From contig OY744473.1 of NCBI GenBank assembly GCA_963556145.1, positions 2,542,001 to 2,606,000 of the forward strand: DNA of 64,000 bases. Direction: 5' to 3'. Made by a program: the position numbers and the translations under genes. The DNA comes from Hygrocybe punicea (lineage: Eukaryota > Basidiomycota > Agaricomycetes > Agaricales > Hygrophoraceae). The notes below the pieces were generated by a model. That model did not search any database and was not told the DNA's origin. It saw only the letters and a program-made list of their open reading frames with translations. Every line of letters starts with the position of its first letter. Within the stretch, counting starts at the first letter, position 1. Of the stretch, positions 1 through 12,556 are shown in pieces.

Positions 1-1
1 C

Positions 2-235
2 TATGACATTCAAAAGCTTTATCCTACTGCTACTTGTGTTGCTGACCATTCTATTACAATTGAATCACCCATAGGTCCTATTTATATTGGGATTCAACAT
101 ATTTCCATTACTAATTTGATTTATGTCAGCGGTTGTCTGCCGAAGCTCACATCGATGGAAAAACCAGTAAAAATGTTTATGGAGTTAGCCAATTGCTTTG
201 GGAGGGATTCAGTCAGTAAATCTAACTACCTCTAG
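2..235 (+). other. open frame entering from the left edge, unidentified
   Basis: An open frame runs from the window edge to a TAG at 233-235 (about 77 codons, no start seen). I recognise no domain. Its AT-rich composition matches the Helitron that follows, so it could be upstream Helitron sequence or the tail of another element. Function unknown. Confidence 0.2.
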
Positions 236-309
236 ATCCACTGAATGTACTAAGTACTTCACCGTGTTTAGCAGATTGGTTTAATATTACCTGCCAGACA
301 CTTTTCCCC

Positions 310-600
310 CTGCCCAGACAGTTGGGCGTGTTGTTTTCGCTGCCCAGACAGTTGGGCATGTCGTTTTCACTGCCCAGACAGTTGGGCGTGTTGTTTTCAC
401 AGCCCAGACAGTTGGGTGTGTTGTTTTCACAGCCCAGACAGTTGGGCGTGTCCTTTTCTCTGCCCAGACAGTTGGGTGTGTCGTTTTCTCTGCCCAGACA
501 GTTGGGCATGTTGTTTTCACAGCCCAGACAGTTGGGCGTGTCCTTTTCTCTGCCCAGACAGTTGGGTGGGTCGTTTTCTCTGTTCAAACAGTTGAATGCA
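310..600 (+). repeat. 30-bp minisatellite with a palindromic core, about nine units
   Basis: Units of exactly 30 bp repeat from about 312. Each contains the inverted repeat GCCCA-GACAGT-TGGGC followed by a T-rich spacer; the last unit is degenerate. Because 30 is divisible by three, the array is open in several frames on both strands. The '+' reading is fused to the front of the Helitron frame as repeated L-P-R-Q-L-G peptides. The second Helitron at 17.6 kb lacks this array, so it is probably not an ancestral part of the protein. Confidence 0.85.
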
Positions 601-3600
601 TCATTATCCCTGTCTGGTCAATGCAAAGCAATGATAGGTTCTTTGTTATCTCAGTCAGGGTATTTTATGTCAACTATACTATTCTTGCAGTATACTATAT
701 TATGGTTTGGTATAGGGACCATAGCCTGGCATTTTGTTACTTGGATATTATTGCTGAGCAAAGCAGCAAAGCCATTTGACTTCCATGATATAGCCATATC
801 ATCTCGAAATATTGATAACGACAATCATATATCTAGGACATATGTGGGTGGTGGCAAAAAACCTGTTTTTACCATATCAGAACTTGGATTAAAATCTTTT
901 CCACTTCATCAAGGAAAAACAGGACGTTATACATTTAAATCATACATATCTAAGCAGGATATGACTCTTCAGAATTTTTCTAATGATTTTCTTATAGTAT
1001 TGGACATTTCACTAGCAATTTTAGTTGACAAATTAACCATTGCAAATCTTAAATTCATTGCTGCGTGTCATTCCATTTATTTGCCAGCAAAAATGAAACA
1101 TGCAGAAATTCAAACTGAAATTGTAAATCACAAGTGCATTGACTGTTCTTCTTATGTTTCAGTATTTGAGTTTACAGATGAGCTAGAGATACTGGCGAAA
1201 AAGAGTACAGCTAACATTGAAGCTGTAAAACGATCACACAATAAAAACATTGACAAATATTACCAGCAGAATCTTTTCGCTGTTCAAAAATACAATAAAA
1301 ATAATGTTGTGAAGCATCAGCAACAAAATCTTGCAGCTGTTCAAAGACATAACTTGAAACATCCTGAGAAGCATCACCGAAAAAATATTGCAGCTGTTCA
1401 AAAATTCAACTTGGAAAACCCTGAAAAACATCAGCAACAAAATCTTGCAGCTGTTCAAAGACATAACTTGGAACATCCTGAGAAGCATCACCGAAAAAAT
1501 ATTGCAGCTGTTCAAAGATACAACTTGGAAAACCCAGAAAAACATCAGCAACAAAATAATGCAGCTGTTCAAAGATATAAATTGGAACATCCTGAGCAAC
1601 ATCAGCAACAAAATAATGCAGCTGTTCAAAGATATAAATTGGAACATCCTGAACAACATCAGCAACAAAATATTGCCGCTGTGAACAGATATAAATCAGA
1701 ACATCCACATAAATACCAGCAACAGAATCTTGTAGCAGTTCAAAAATATTGCTTGGAACATCCAGAGAGATGTCAACAACAAAACCTCGCCGCTGTTCAA
1801 AGATATTCATCTGATGATTCAGAGAAATATATACTTTTTAATCAAAAAGCAGTTCAAAATTTTCGTCACAATAATCCTGACAAATACAAACAGCAAAATC
1901 AAATTGCAGCACAGTCCTACAGAGACAAAGAAGAATTTCCTCCTTTACCTCCATCTCAATCCTTGCAACACACTATTATATCAAACTTTTGTAGAGAAAG
2001 TAGTCCAAATGAATTTACAGAAGCAGGTTGTGCAGTTTGTGGACGATTAACAACTGTTCAAAATTTATCACAATTATCCTCACTTGATTTAGATTTAACT
2101 TTGTTAATACAACCTTCTGCTATACAACAAGAACATTTTTCTGTTGAAAATCCAGTGCAAGACATTGATAAACCAATTTTAATTGATAGTTTAGATAATA
2201 TATGCAATTCATGTCAAAAGTCATTGAAGAATGGAAAACAACCTCTTCATGCACTTGCAAATGGTCTGTGGATTGGTGATGTGCCAGCAGCTTTACAAAA
2301 TCTATCATATGCTGAACAGTTGATGATTGCAAGGGTTAGACACAATAGATGCATTGTCAGAGTCTCTTCAGGCATGCACAAGATGAGAGCCAATGTAATT
2401 ACATTTGCAAATCCAGTTCCAAAACTATATGATATTTTGCCACCTCCAGCTGATGAATTAGATGAAGTTCTGGCCTTTATTTACACTGGTCCATGCAAAC
2501 CAACCAAGTCTGACTTTGAAAGAACACCTCTGCTTGTTAGGAGAAACAAAGTAGCCAATGCTTTGAATTGGCTAAAGTTAAATCACTGTGATTACTTTGA
2601 CTTGGAAATATTGCAAGAGAATTTAAATCAATATCCTGAAAATGATATACCAGTGGTTGTTGATTACCGCCAGTCATTCACCAACAAAAGTCCAGAATCA
2701 ACTGCAGTTCTTGATATGGAAACTGAAGAAGGAACAGAAACTGGCAAATGTCCATTTGTTGTTCATGGCTTGACTGGTGAGGAATATTCAACCAAGAGTG
2801 TCAAAGCATTAAAGGCCATTGCTTTGAAACATTTGAAGAGCAACCGCATGGTGCTCGCTATTGGACATGACAAAGATCCACAGTCAATCTATGGCAACCC
2901 ACAGTTATTTCCACAAATGATGCCTTGGCTGTTTCCATATGGACTTGGTGGTATTGGAAATAATATAAAGCAAGGATCTCTGTCTGATATTGCACATAAA
3001 AGACATTTGTTAATGTACTATGACAAGCGTTTTCAGAGAGACCCACACTTTCCATTGATTGCATTTAATCATGAACAAATCAAACAGGCAACTACTGGAG
3101 GCTATTTATTGGCTGAGAAAGTAAAGTTTGATTAGATATCCCAGAGGCTCATGGATGTCGATGTTGGTGTTCTGAATTACATCTCCAGAAAGATGGAAGA
3201 GGGTGTACATGTAAAACCTGACACTGATGAGGAAAAGCTTTGTTTCCAGCTGATCAAAGACATTGACCATGTTGGAAGTCATGTACAAGGATCTTTGACA
3301 AATAAAAAATATATGAGAAATGAAATCTGGGCTCTGATGTCATTCTGTGGGGCCCCATCTTGGTTTATCACCTTTTCACCTGCAGATATCATGCATCCAC
3401 TATGTTTATATTTTGCTGACACCAAAGAGGAGTTTTCCCCAAACTTGCGAGACTACGATGAGAGATACAGACTTATTGCCCAAAATCCCGTGGCTGGTGC
3501 AAGATTCTTTCATTTTATGGTTAAGTTATTTATCAAACATGTGCTCGGAACTGGATCAAATCACTCTGGAATTTATGGGGATACACATGCATATTATGGT

Positions 3601-5148
3601 GCTGTTGAACAGCAAGAACGATTAACTCTTCATATGCATATGATGTTATGGCTCAAAGCATGCTTGTCGCCATAAGAGATCAGAGATAGAATCATGGATC
3701 CCAACTCAGACTTCCAAAAAAGATTTGTTGAATATCTTGAAAGTGTTTATATTGGTGAATTTATGACTGGCACAATTGATGAAGTAACAGCCAAAGTAAA
3801 TGCTCAATCCATGAAAAAAGATTACAAAAATCCAACTCAAATCTTGCCTGAAATGCCACCACCTCTGTGTAATGTCAAACACGAAGACATGGATGATCAA
3901 TCTGAATGCATTGAATGCAAGAATGTTGAGTCATGGTGGAACCGATTCAGAAACACTGTGGATGATTTGATACTTCACTCCAATGTTCATAATTGTGGCA
4001 GATACAAGTCTAATGCTGAAAAAGTCAACAGAAAAGACAGACCCACCTGCATGAACAAACATGGGAAATGCAAAGCTAGATTTCCAAGACCATTGTTTGA
4101 ATCTACTCAAGTTGATCCAAAGACCGGTGCACTGAATGTGAAAAAGGGTGAAGCATGGATCAACACATTAACCCCACTTGTAACATTTCTATTACGTTGC
4201 AACACTGATATCACAAGTCTTCTATCTGGCACAGCTATCAAGGCCATTGTGGCATACATATCTGACTATATAACCAAACCAGGGCTGAAAACTTATAGCA
4301 TATTTGATACTATCAGAAGTGTATTTGACAGAAATTCTGAGATGCTTGGTGGATCAATGCAGAGAAAAGAAAAAGCTAGAAAATTAGTCACACAAATTGT
4401 CAATACATTAACAGCCAAACCGGAAATAGGTGGACCCATGTCCGCTCTATATTTGCTGGGGAATCCTGATCATTACACCAGCCACAAGTTTATTCCTGTG
4501 TATTGGAAAAATTATGTCAGAGAAGTGTTGAATGCTTGGAAAACAGATGGTGATACGGAAATGTCAAGTGAGCCAGACAGAGTAGTCCTCCGAAATCAGC
4601 AAGGCACTTTTGTTGGAACATCAATGGTGCATGATTACATTTACAGACCTCAAATGTTTGAGGATGTCAATCTATATGAATGGATTCAATGTGCCAAAAA
4701 AGTTAAAATCGAAAGAAAAATAGTTCACAATGAAATTCACAGTGAAGATGAATTACTTTTAGAGCCAGCATTACAAGATTCAGCTAATGCTTGTTTTTTT
4801 GGAGCACCAACTACTACTCATTCTGAAACCGATGTTGATTCTGATGATCTCAATATTGATAAGGATAACATATTATTTGATCAAGACAATGATGATTACA
4901 CAGATGAAACAGACAGTATGCATTCTGACAATGTAGAACACGTATTGTTCCTGCAAGATCATCCACTTTATGAAACACATTGCATCGACTTCCATGAACA
5001 ATATCATTTGGTTCCAAATTTCATCGGTGGTTCACTTCCCAGACGTGACAGAGGAGATAGAGAATATTATTGCACAACCATGTTAACCTTGTTTAAACCA
5101 TGGAGATCCGGTCATGACTTGAAATTAGAGGACCATAAATCCACTTGA
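322..5148 (+). pseudogene. Helitron Rep protein, N-terminal and nuclease part, decayed
   Basis: This is the rolling-circle replication initiator of a Helitron. One frame is open from 322 except for TAG at 3133 and TAA at 3673. In order it shows minisatellite-coded residues, a hydrophobic stretch, about twelve 18-residue repeats (1230-1930), a Cys-containing DUF6570-like region (about 2000-2700), a Helitron-like N domain, and the HUH nuclease motif (H-M-H at 3631-3639 in a T-L-H-M-H-M-M-L-W context). The two-Tyr motif YISDYITK follows near 4254-4275. HUH nucleases nick and religate transposon ends through the tyrosine. The true start is unclear: the homologous frame at 17.6 kb shares sequence only from about residue 150. 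A frameshift near 5135 ends the frame. Two stops plus frameshifts make this copy non-functional. Confidence 0.85.
1230..1930 (+). repeat. 54-bp in-frame coding repeats (18-residue units)
   Basis: About twelve 54-bp units encode an 18-residue motif with a core like A-A-V-Q-R plus H-P-E-K-H-Q-Q-Q-N. Copies vary in sequence but rarely in length, so the frame is kept. The same type of array occurs in the second Helitron (about 18880-19340) with a different unit count and its own consensus (K-H-A-K-Q-N-L-A-A-V-Q-K-F). The units are rich in His, Gln and Asn. Their role is unknown; DNA or RNA binding is a guess. Confidence 0.85.
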
Positions 5149-5151
5149 TGT

Positions 5152-7325
5152 GGAAGTGCATAAGTCAGCATCTCAATGGAAATCTGCAGTTCAAGACAAA
5201 AGACAACAAATTCTTGAAGAACGTAACCAAAATATTCCTTCAAAGTCACATAAACATGGCAAACAATATTCAGACCCCAATGAAATAATGTGATGGTTGT
5301 TGACCAGTCATACTTTATGCACAATTTCAAAGCAGAGAATGCACACAGACAGCTGTTGATTGACACTACTGTTCAAACATTTCACTTGAATACAGAACAA
5401 GATAGGGCATTTAGAATTATTGCAAATCATGCTTCATCATGTAGTGAACAACTAAAATTCATATTGGAGGCATGGCTGGTACTGGAAAATCACAAGTGAT
5501 CAAAGCTGTTGTTGATTTTTTTAGAGCTGCAAATGAGTCTTACAAATTTGTTATCCTTGGTCCAACTGGAACATCGGCTGCATTACAGAATGGTTCCACA
5601 TATCATTACTTCTTGGGCATTAATCCGAACTCATCTGGTAAAAATGAAGCCACCAACATTGCTCAGCTCAAGGGCAGATTAGAAGGAGTTGACTACATAT
5701 TCATTGATGAGGTTTCAATGATATCTTGTCATGACTTGTATAAAATCAGTGCCAAACTTGCTAAAGCAACAAACATTCATGACCTGCCATTTGGTGGGAT
5801 AAACATGATATTTGCTGGAGACTTTGCACAATTGCCACCAGTTGGAGGATCAGCATTGTATAGTGGAACAGTTGGCACACAAGCACATTCTGGATTAACA
5901 CCATATGCTCAGGAAACCGCTGTTGGCAAAGCGCTTTGGCATCAGGTAACCACAGTTGTTATTCTCAGAGAAAACATGAGACAAAAGACTCAAACTCCCC
6001 AAGATGCAAAGTTCAGAACTGCATTGGTCAATATGCGATATGGAAAGTGTACTCAAAATGACATTATATTTTTGAGAAGCCAGATTGCAGGAAAAAGACC
6101 TGATCAACCTAATGTTGCCTCTAAGAATTTCAGAAATGTCCCAATCATCTGCGACATTCACTCTCAAAAGGATCAGATCAATTTGCTTGGCTGTGAAAGA
6201 TTTGCAAAAGACACAAACCAGAAATTAATCAACTTTTATTCTATTGATAGATAGATGGGGAAAGGAAAAGGATGCATCTATAAGAAATAAATCAAAAGGC
6301 AAATCAAAAGCACTTCATGAATCTGGTGAGATAGACTTTGATACTCAAAGAGAAATATGGAAGGTGCACCATGGTGGAACAGAAAATTTTGCTGGTAAAT
6401 TATCCTTGTGTGTTGGAATGCCAGTCATGCTTAGAAACAATGATGCAACTGAACTTTGCATTACCAAGGGACAAGAAGGATTTGTTGTTGGTTGGCAGTC
6501 ATCAAAAGCTGATCATGGAAAGCGTGTACTGGACACAGTGTTCATTGAGCTTCTGAATCCACCAAAGCTTGTGCAGATTCCTTCTCTGCCAGACAATGTT
6601 GTTCCGATTGTGAAAAACACCAAGACAGTTCAGTGTGTATTTCCAAGTGATTTAAAAGAGAGGATAGAAAGACAACAGGTTTGGGTTTTGCCAAACTTTG
6701 CAATGACTGCACATGCTGCTCAAGGAAAGACAAGACCATATAATGTTGTGCATCTAAACAGCTGCTTTTCACACATGGCATATTATTCATCATTGTCTAG
6801 AAGCGCTACTGCAGCTGGCACTGTAATAATACAAGGATTTGACAATAGAATGATCAAAAGAGGATGCTCTGGATATCTTAGACAAGAGTTTAGGGAACAA
6901 GAACTGCTTGATGACATCACTAGAATGAGATATGAAGGCACATTGCCAGAACATATTGTACAAGATGTCCGGTCATCAATGATTCAAAAGTTTCAACAAT
7001 GGAAAGGCACTGGATATGTTCCGTCTAAAACTGATGCAGCTTTGAAGTGGTCAGAAAGTGATCCCCTGGTGATTGCTCCTGTGGAAGTCAGTCCATGGCA
7101 CATCATTGAGAAGAACAAAAATAAGCAAGCAACTATGTCAATTTCTACTCCTTTTATCCCTGCCAAAGGATCTGTTCCACTTTTGTCCAGGAAGCATTTG
7201 ATTGAACCTTGTGAACTGCCAGCAGCTAAGAGACAACGAACAGATATGTCAGCTTCCCCAGCAGGTTTGCCATGGGATGAAAACAATTACAGTTGTGCAT
7301 ATGATTCTATCCGGGTTATATTGTT
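5152..7325 (+). pseudogene. Helitron Pif1-type helicase part, decayed and truncated at 7325
   Basis: This continues the Helitron protein as a superfamily 1 Pif1-like helicase. Walker A GGMAGTGKS begins near 5466, but a one-base shift separates its GG from the preceding frame. Walker B-like FIDEVSM lies near 5700, the AGDFAQLPPVGG motif near 5815, and the late motifs AMTAHAAQGKT and YYSSLSRSATAAGT near 6700-6815. Frames change near 5288, 5466 and 6245; the last coincides with a GATA duplication (gatagatagat). The C terminus reaches a Cys box like that in the 19.6-21.0 kb copy (N-Y-S-C-A-Y-D-S, about 7285-7310), then stops matching at 7325 where element X begins. The peptidase domain present in the other copy is therefore missing here. 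Confidence 0.85.
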
Positions 7326-7773
7326 ACGAGTTCTTCCATTTATGGAAAACTCGTTCTTATACACCGGGTTTGCAGTCTGTTTGGTGATTCACTGCGGAAG
7401 TCCTAAAATAGCACGATCAGGATAGCACCAGAGTATAACTTGTAACCGAACATAGCACGAGTCAATATATGAGCTTGATCGTAATTGAAAGAGGTTGTGG
7501 AACGGCGCCCTGCACGTAGTGTCTCTGGATCTGGATAACATACACAGTCTGTGTCTTGCGAGTTGCTTGAGTAGTAAGCCTTTCTCTGAGGACATTTGCT
7601 AAGAACAATCCGGAGTTGGGATTTCCGACTTCTCTAGTGCATCAGATGCCAGGGTATAGAGCACATCCAGATATAGATTACATCCAAATATAATATTATT
7701 GGTCGCCTGGTCCTCCAGCGTGCCTACCGCGTTCCCCCCCCCTTTCTGGTCCCCATCGCCCCCGCATGATCCC

Positions 7774-8570
7774 ATGTCGTTCCCAAGGGGACGGCACCGT
7801 CCTACGCTGCCACTCATGCCCATCGGAACGGCCAATACGACCGCTAACATGCCAGCATTGCATAGTCCTCTCTCAGCTTTGTCCCTGTCAATGCCGTCTG
7901 AATACTCGATTTCTTCGATGGTAACACCTAGCTTGCCTTCTCGTAGTCTCTCGCAAACACCATCATTGCGTCCTGACGATGAATATGTGAGTTGAAGTCA
8001 ATTAGGATGAATAATACCAAAATAATACCACTCACTGAATTTCAGTCGATGCAGTGGTACCACGACAACCGAATGCCTTCGATGGACGCTGGACAAGCAT
8101 ATCATCAATCACAATCGTCGCGCGATCGAAATACCGTACCTCATCTGCAACACCACCCAGAATATCATCAGCCCGTCCTGATGTCCTATCCAGGAATGCA
8201 TGGACGCCCAAGTGAAGAGCAACAGGATGGTAATTGTCTGGGACTGCTGGGTTTACCATCTGGACACACACCTTCATGAAACATATCACGAACACAAGAT
8301 CAGTATAATTCCGATCCATTCCTTAGCACAAATCAAAATCACGCACAACACCACTCTATCTCTCGGCTACCCCAAGTGGATCATAGCGCCCGTATCGATG
8401 TTCTCGCTACTGCTTGTGAGAACTTACTCAAAGAAGTGCACGATCTGCATGAATCAAATACAACCGTCAACACAAGACTTGACGAATTAGAAGAAGCCTT
8501 TCAGACCTTCAAAGAAACTCACGCCTATTCTGCGGCGCTTGCTTCTAGGAACGTCTATGATTTCTTTTAA
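7774..8570 (+). CDS. gene A: Ser/Pro/His-rich protein with C-terminal coiled coil, three exons, unidentified
   Basis: Proposed exons are 7774-7986, 8046-8229 and 8299-8570, with GT..AG introns of 59 and 69 bp. Joining them keeps one frame and gives 222 residues ending at TAA 8568. The N-terminal 150 residues are low complexity (Ser, Pro, His, Gln). The last 60 form a heptad-like helix (I-D-V-L-A-T-A-C-E-N-L-L-K-E-V), a probable coiled coil. The start is uncertain: the frame is open upstream to about 7699 and a 5' exon may be missing. It lies inside element X, so it is probably a captured host gene or fragment. Its 3' end overlaps gene B on the opposite strand by about 80 bp. No family recognised. 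Confidence 0.5.
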
Positions 8571-9269
8571 AACATGATCACGGTTGAACGTAGAACGGTA
8601 GGCCTTGCGTTTTTCGAGCCAGGTAGCGTATTTTTCCTTGTCGGGAACCTATAAACACGTTAGAAGACGTGTGCTTTGAGAGGAAGGAAAACACACATGT
8701 GGAACACCTTCCTTGGAGAGTTTGCGTTTTCGAGGAGCCAAATAGCAAATTCCTTTGAGTGTTCATCCAAATCCTCATTCTGGATGACTTCAGAAAGATA
8801 TTGCGTATCTTGAGATTCGGTTTTGCTTGTAATCGATGACTTGCTTGGTGAGTTAATGTCAACGGCGGATTCTTTCGGAGATTGGTCTTGAAGGTTCTCC
8901 GGGTTGTGATCGATGTTAACGAAAGTCCGTTCTGCATCGTAATAACTAAACATGTAGGGGAGGGTCAGACCGTTCAAAATATCTAGACCGTTCAAAATAC
9001 TACTCACCGATTCTGCATAAGATTGTCCATCAATTCATGGTCAGATGGAGTGAAAAAACCAAGGTCGTCGTCTGCCGGATGGGGTGCAGGCGGTTTTACA
9101 ACCAAGATCTACTTCGTATTAAAGAAATCAGTACATCAAACAGAAGGGAAAAACCTACAAGTGGCCCTGATGCCATCGGTGGTATAACTAAATGCTCAAT
9201 CTCTTCCAACGGCCCCAGCACTTGGATGGTGATAACGTTTCGTTTGGTGTTGACGAGGCGGACAGCCAT
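8487..9269 (-). CDS. gene B: four-exon gene of unknown function, convergent with gene A
   Basis: Proposed minus-strand exons are 9269-9159, 9108-9008, 8945-8708 and 8648-8487. The three introns (50, 62 and 59 bp) have good GTAGGT, GTGAGT and GTGTTC donors and TAG acceptors. Their lengths restore a single 203-residue frame across three different genomic frames, which is strong evidence of a real gene. The N terminus is hydrophobic and structured (V-R-L-V-N-T-K-R-N-V-I-T-I-Q-V-L). The middle is acidic and Ser-rich. The C terminus has a basic patch (R-S-K-R-R-R, a possible nuclear signal). An acceptor-like site just 5' of the ATG allows a further upstream exon. Probably captured host sequence; I do not recognise the family. 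Confidence 0.55.
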
Positions 9270-10140
9270 GAGAGCCTAAGTTTGGTTGGGAATCAGGCAG
9301 ACGAGCGGTGAGCAAGCTGGACATTGAGCTAGAGGCTGTCTTCATCGTCGAGAGGTCGGGACACGTCAAATTGCCATGAGCCCGACTTATGGAGTTGTAG
9401 GATGTCACGATGTCGGAAGAGGATATGGATATCAACTATCGGAGCTAACCTGACATCCAGATCACACATATATCAATAAACTAGCTCAATTTCATGATAG
9501 GCTACTAATCAGGCTGTTCTACTTCAAGAGATACCTTATTGCGAACACCTTCTCTCGCTAGAGTCTCAAGCCCCATCTGAAGATCCTCAGGATATTTTGG
9601 GGTTTCCGCAGTGATTCATTCATTCATCTCAGGGACTGAGCGAAAATTGTGTCCCAATATGGCAACTGAGTTCAAAATCCCGTTTGACTGGTTTCATTCC
9701 AGAATTCAGAGCCTCTATTGACTTGCACACTGCATAGACTGTCACCAGATTTGACAAGGAGCATGTCATGGGGACTGTCCTGCTGGAAAAAAATTATGGA
9801 GTGGATCTGGCATAATTTGGACCACCTGTGAGCTGGTTTATGCAAAGGAAATGAGTATAGATACAATAACTGGTGTAATACTGCAAAGTAAAATGTGGTA
9901 ATTTCTAGCTATATTCTCTTGTATGTATGGTACACCTTTGTCCACTGAAAGCAGCTGTGAAATGTCATATCTGAATTTCTAAGATGCAAACAAGCAAGGG
10001 TGGTCCGGACTTGTGGCTGACATTCGAGCGGAGTCTGAAATGCACAGTCAGACCATTCGAGCTCAGACGAGTGCAAAACCTTCAGTTGCTCAACACCAAG
10101 ATCGTCGGGGGGGGGTGGTGTACAGAAAGGTAAGCACGTA
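9270..10140. other. no recognisable feature
   Basis: Interior of element X between gene B and the satellite. Only short, unconserved frames are present. A minus-strand Ser-rich frame (9435-9196) could be the 5' end of gene B if another intron is used. Nothing else is supportable. Confidence 0.4.
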
Positions 10141-10159
10141 GTTTTATTTGTATGGTCTA

Positions 10160-11360
10160 ATAATGATGTCTGCACCCCCCGCATCTCATCCGCGTTGAAA
10201 ATGAGGAGCCGGGGGGTCTCAAGACCTTGCAATCCCGCCATCTGCCCAACCACCCAACCCCCCCCTGTTTCCGCCCATCAGTCCACCCTACCCCGCTTGT
10301 TTTCGACCACCCCCGGCTCGTGTATGCCCCCCGCACCTCGTTCACGTTGAAAACGGGGGGTCGGGGGGTCTCAGGAGCTCGCGCTGCCGCCATCTGTGCC
10401 CCCACCACACCCAGTTTTTTACACCCTAAACACACCGTCCCACACGGTTTTTGGCCACACCCGGTTGGAATACACCCACGGCGCATCGTTCCCGTTGAAA
10501 ACGAGTGGCCGCGGGCCCTGAACCCTCGCGCTGCCGCCATCTGTGCCCAACCACTCACCCCCTCTTTTTTACACCCCAAACACGCCTCCCCTCGCAGTTC
10601 TTGGCCACGCCTGGCTGGAAAACACCCACGGCGCATCGTTTCCGTGGAAAATGGGTGGCCGTGGGGCCCTTAACCCCCGCCTTGCCACTATGTGCCCCAA
10701 CCACTCACCCCCTCTTTTTTACACCCCAAACACGCCTCCCCTCGCAGTTCTTGGCCACGCCCGGCTGGAAAACACCCATGGCGCGTCGTTTCCGTGGAAA
10801 ATGGGTGGCCGTGGGGCCCTTAACCCCCGCCTTGCCGCTATGTGCCCCAACCACCTACCCCCTCTTTTCCACCCCAAACTCGCCTCCCCTCGCGGTTCTT
10901 GGCCACGCCCGGCTGGAAAACACCCACGGCGCGTCGTTCCCATCGAAATCGAGTGGCCATGGGGCCCCAATCCCTCGCATCACCATTATGTGCCAAGCAT
11001 CACCCCCCCGACTCTTTTACACCCAGGACACGCCACCCCACGCCGTTTTCGACCACCCCCAGCTCATATACGCCCTCCACGCCTTGTTCGTGTCGAAAAC
11101 GAGACTTCGGGGTGTCCCAGTCCCACCCGTTTCCGCCCAGTGCCTAAGCACCACGCCCCCCAACTGTTTTACACCCAGGACACGCCACCCTACACCGTTT
11201 TCGACCACCCCCAACTCGTATACACCCCCCACGCCTCGTTCACGTAGAAAACGAGACTTCGGGGTGTCCCACTCCCACCCGTTTCCACCCAGTGCCTAAG
11301 CAACACGCCCCCCAACTGTTTTCCACCCAGGACACGCCACCCCACGCCGTTTTAGTGCAG
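10160..11360 (-). repeat. GC-rich satellite array, about 150-bp unit
   Basis: C-rich on the plus strand. The block beginning CCAACCACTCACCCC recurs near 10546, 10696 and 10846, giving a 150-bp period; flanking units are more diverged and somewhat longer. Each unit carries a motif readable on the minus strand as GGTGGTCGAAAACGGGGTGG. The long Pro/His-rich frames in this stretch are repeat artefacts. The same family occurs at 13150-14000 and 32540-33170 in the opposite orientation. Confidence 0.85.
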
Positions 11361-12556
11361 ATTTCAACAAATTTATAAAATTTGATTAATATTGACTCTA
11401 TTTGTACATAAAAAGCCTTGACATTGCAGTAGCATTTGTAGTGTAACATGTCAACAGTGTCCTACAAATTTTCTGGTATGTATTTGGTTGGGCATTGCAG
11501 CAAAACAGTGAAAACAAGGCCTGCATCACCAAAAGCAGAGCACATGAGTTGCTTAGTCATTGCTTAGTCAGTATCACTATCAGTATCTGCAACACACTTC
11601 GGTATTGAGCCTTAATTGTTGTGTTCAATGGTGCCATTGAATACTGTACTGTTGGAAATGGTAATCTTGTTATTGTACATTGTTATGTTGGTCTTAGTCA
11701 TTTCTTCTTTGTCATCGGTCTGGACTGATTAGTCTGTTGTTTGGTTGATTCAGTACCATTCTCTTTGGTTTATTCCATTCCTACATGTATATAATTAGCA
11801 TGCTAACATTCTGGATAGTTGAACATTGGTTACACCATACACCGGACTTCCTCCATCCATTTTGATACTCTAAGCATAGCTCTAAGTATCGTCAGAGTCT
11901 AACCACTCATATCCGTGCAACCCATTCCTTACATGTACTGGTAGTGTTGGAAATTTAATGTGAATATTGATAACATTATGATATAAAGTATCTCAATCTG
12001 AAAATGACAACTGACAAGTTTCAGAGAGGGCTGCCCAGATGAACTCGTTCATGCCATGCTGGCGATGGCCCACTTCCCCAAGTCATATGTGATCAGTACA
12101 CATTGAACATTGGATATAGTTAGCTATCAAGAGAATATGCAAACATTACATCTGGATTATAGGTAGATAATGAATTTTCAATAGCTCATTCTCATCTTTT
12201 TACCAAAAAGGTACACCTCTTGCATATTGTGGATCCTCAAATTGCAGAGTCACAGTAACAATGATTGAAGAATACAATATCAGGACATGTCACATATGTG
12301 TCATCAATGCTTGATGCCTGAATCAATAGCCAAATTTCAATTACAGTATATAGAAGACACATTTCATAGTAAACTGATGTATTCAGAATGGTTCCATGTA
12401 TCATCGTGATTTACAACTTTCAATAGTTTACCGTCATTTTACTATCTGATGGCAGTAACTGTACCTTTTTGAATCAATTGAGAAATTTGGTTTTGGTAGA
12501 ATTTTGGGTGCTGTGTTTTGTATCTCATGAAATACTGTTTGGATCAAGATGGTTAT
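11361..12556. other. AT-rich non-coding sequence with one element terminus
   Basis: Only short frames occur. The terminal motif of element X sits at 12041-12083. Bases 12084-12556 separate it from the inverted copy that begins element Y. No gene, LTR or RNA gene is visible. Confidence 0.4.

Larger units (their letters stand above)
7326..12083 (+). mobile_element. element X: Helitron2-like non-autonomous element with captured genes
   Basis: The left end is ACGAGTTCTT leading into a 29-bp near-perfect hairpin (7326-7354). The right end carries the inverted AAGAACTCGT-type sequence followed by a GCCATGC hairpin and a terminal CCAAGT (12041-12083). This asymmetric arrangement (terminal on the left, subterminal on the right) recurs at 16040/21450 in this window and matches the asymmetric inverted repeats known for Helitron2/Helentron elements. 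The inside holds two spliced, convergent genes and a GC-rich satellite, with no transposition gene. The Helitron coding sequence on its left does not resume on its right, so it is not a simple clean insertion. Confidence 0.55.

Noticed and set aside
222..587. Minus-strand frames with repeated P-N-C-L-G or H-P-T-V-W-A peptides
   Set aside because: Produced by the 30-bp minisatellite, whose unit length is divisible by three; all frames stay open without coding pressure.
10157..11449. Long Pro/His/Arg-rich frames on both strands
   Set aside because: They coincide exactly with the 150-bp satellite and repeat with its period; no splice structure or motif.
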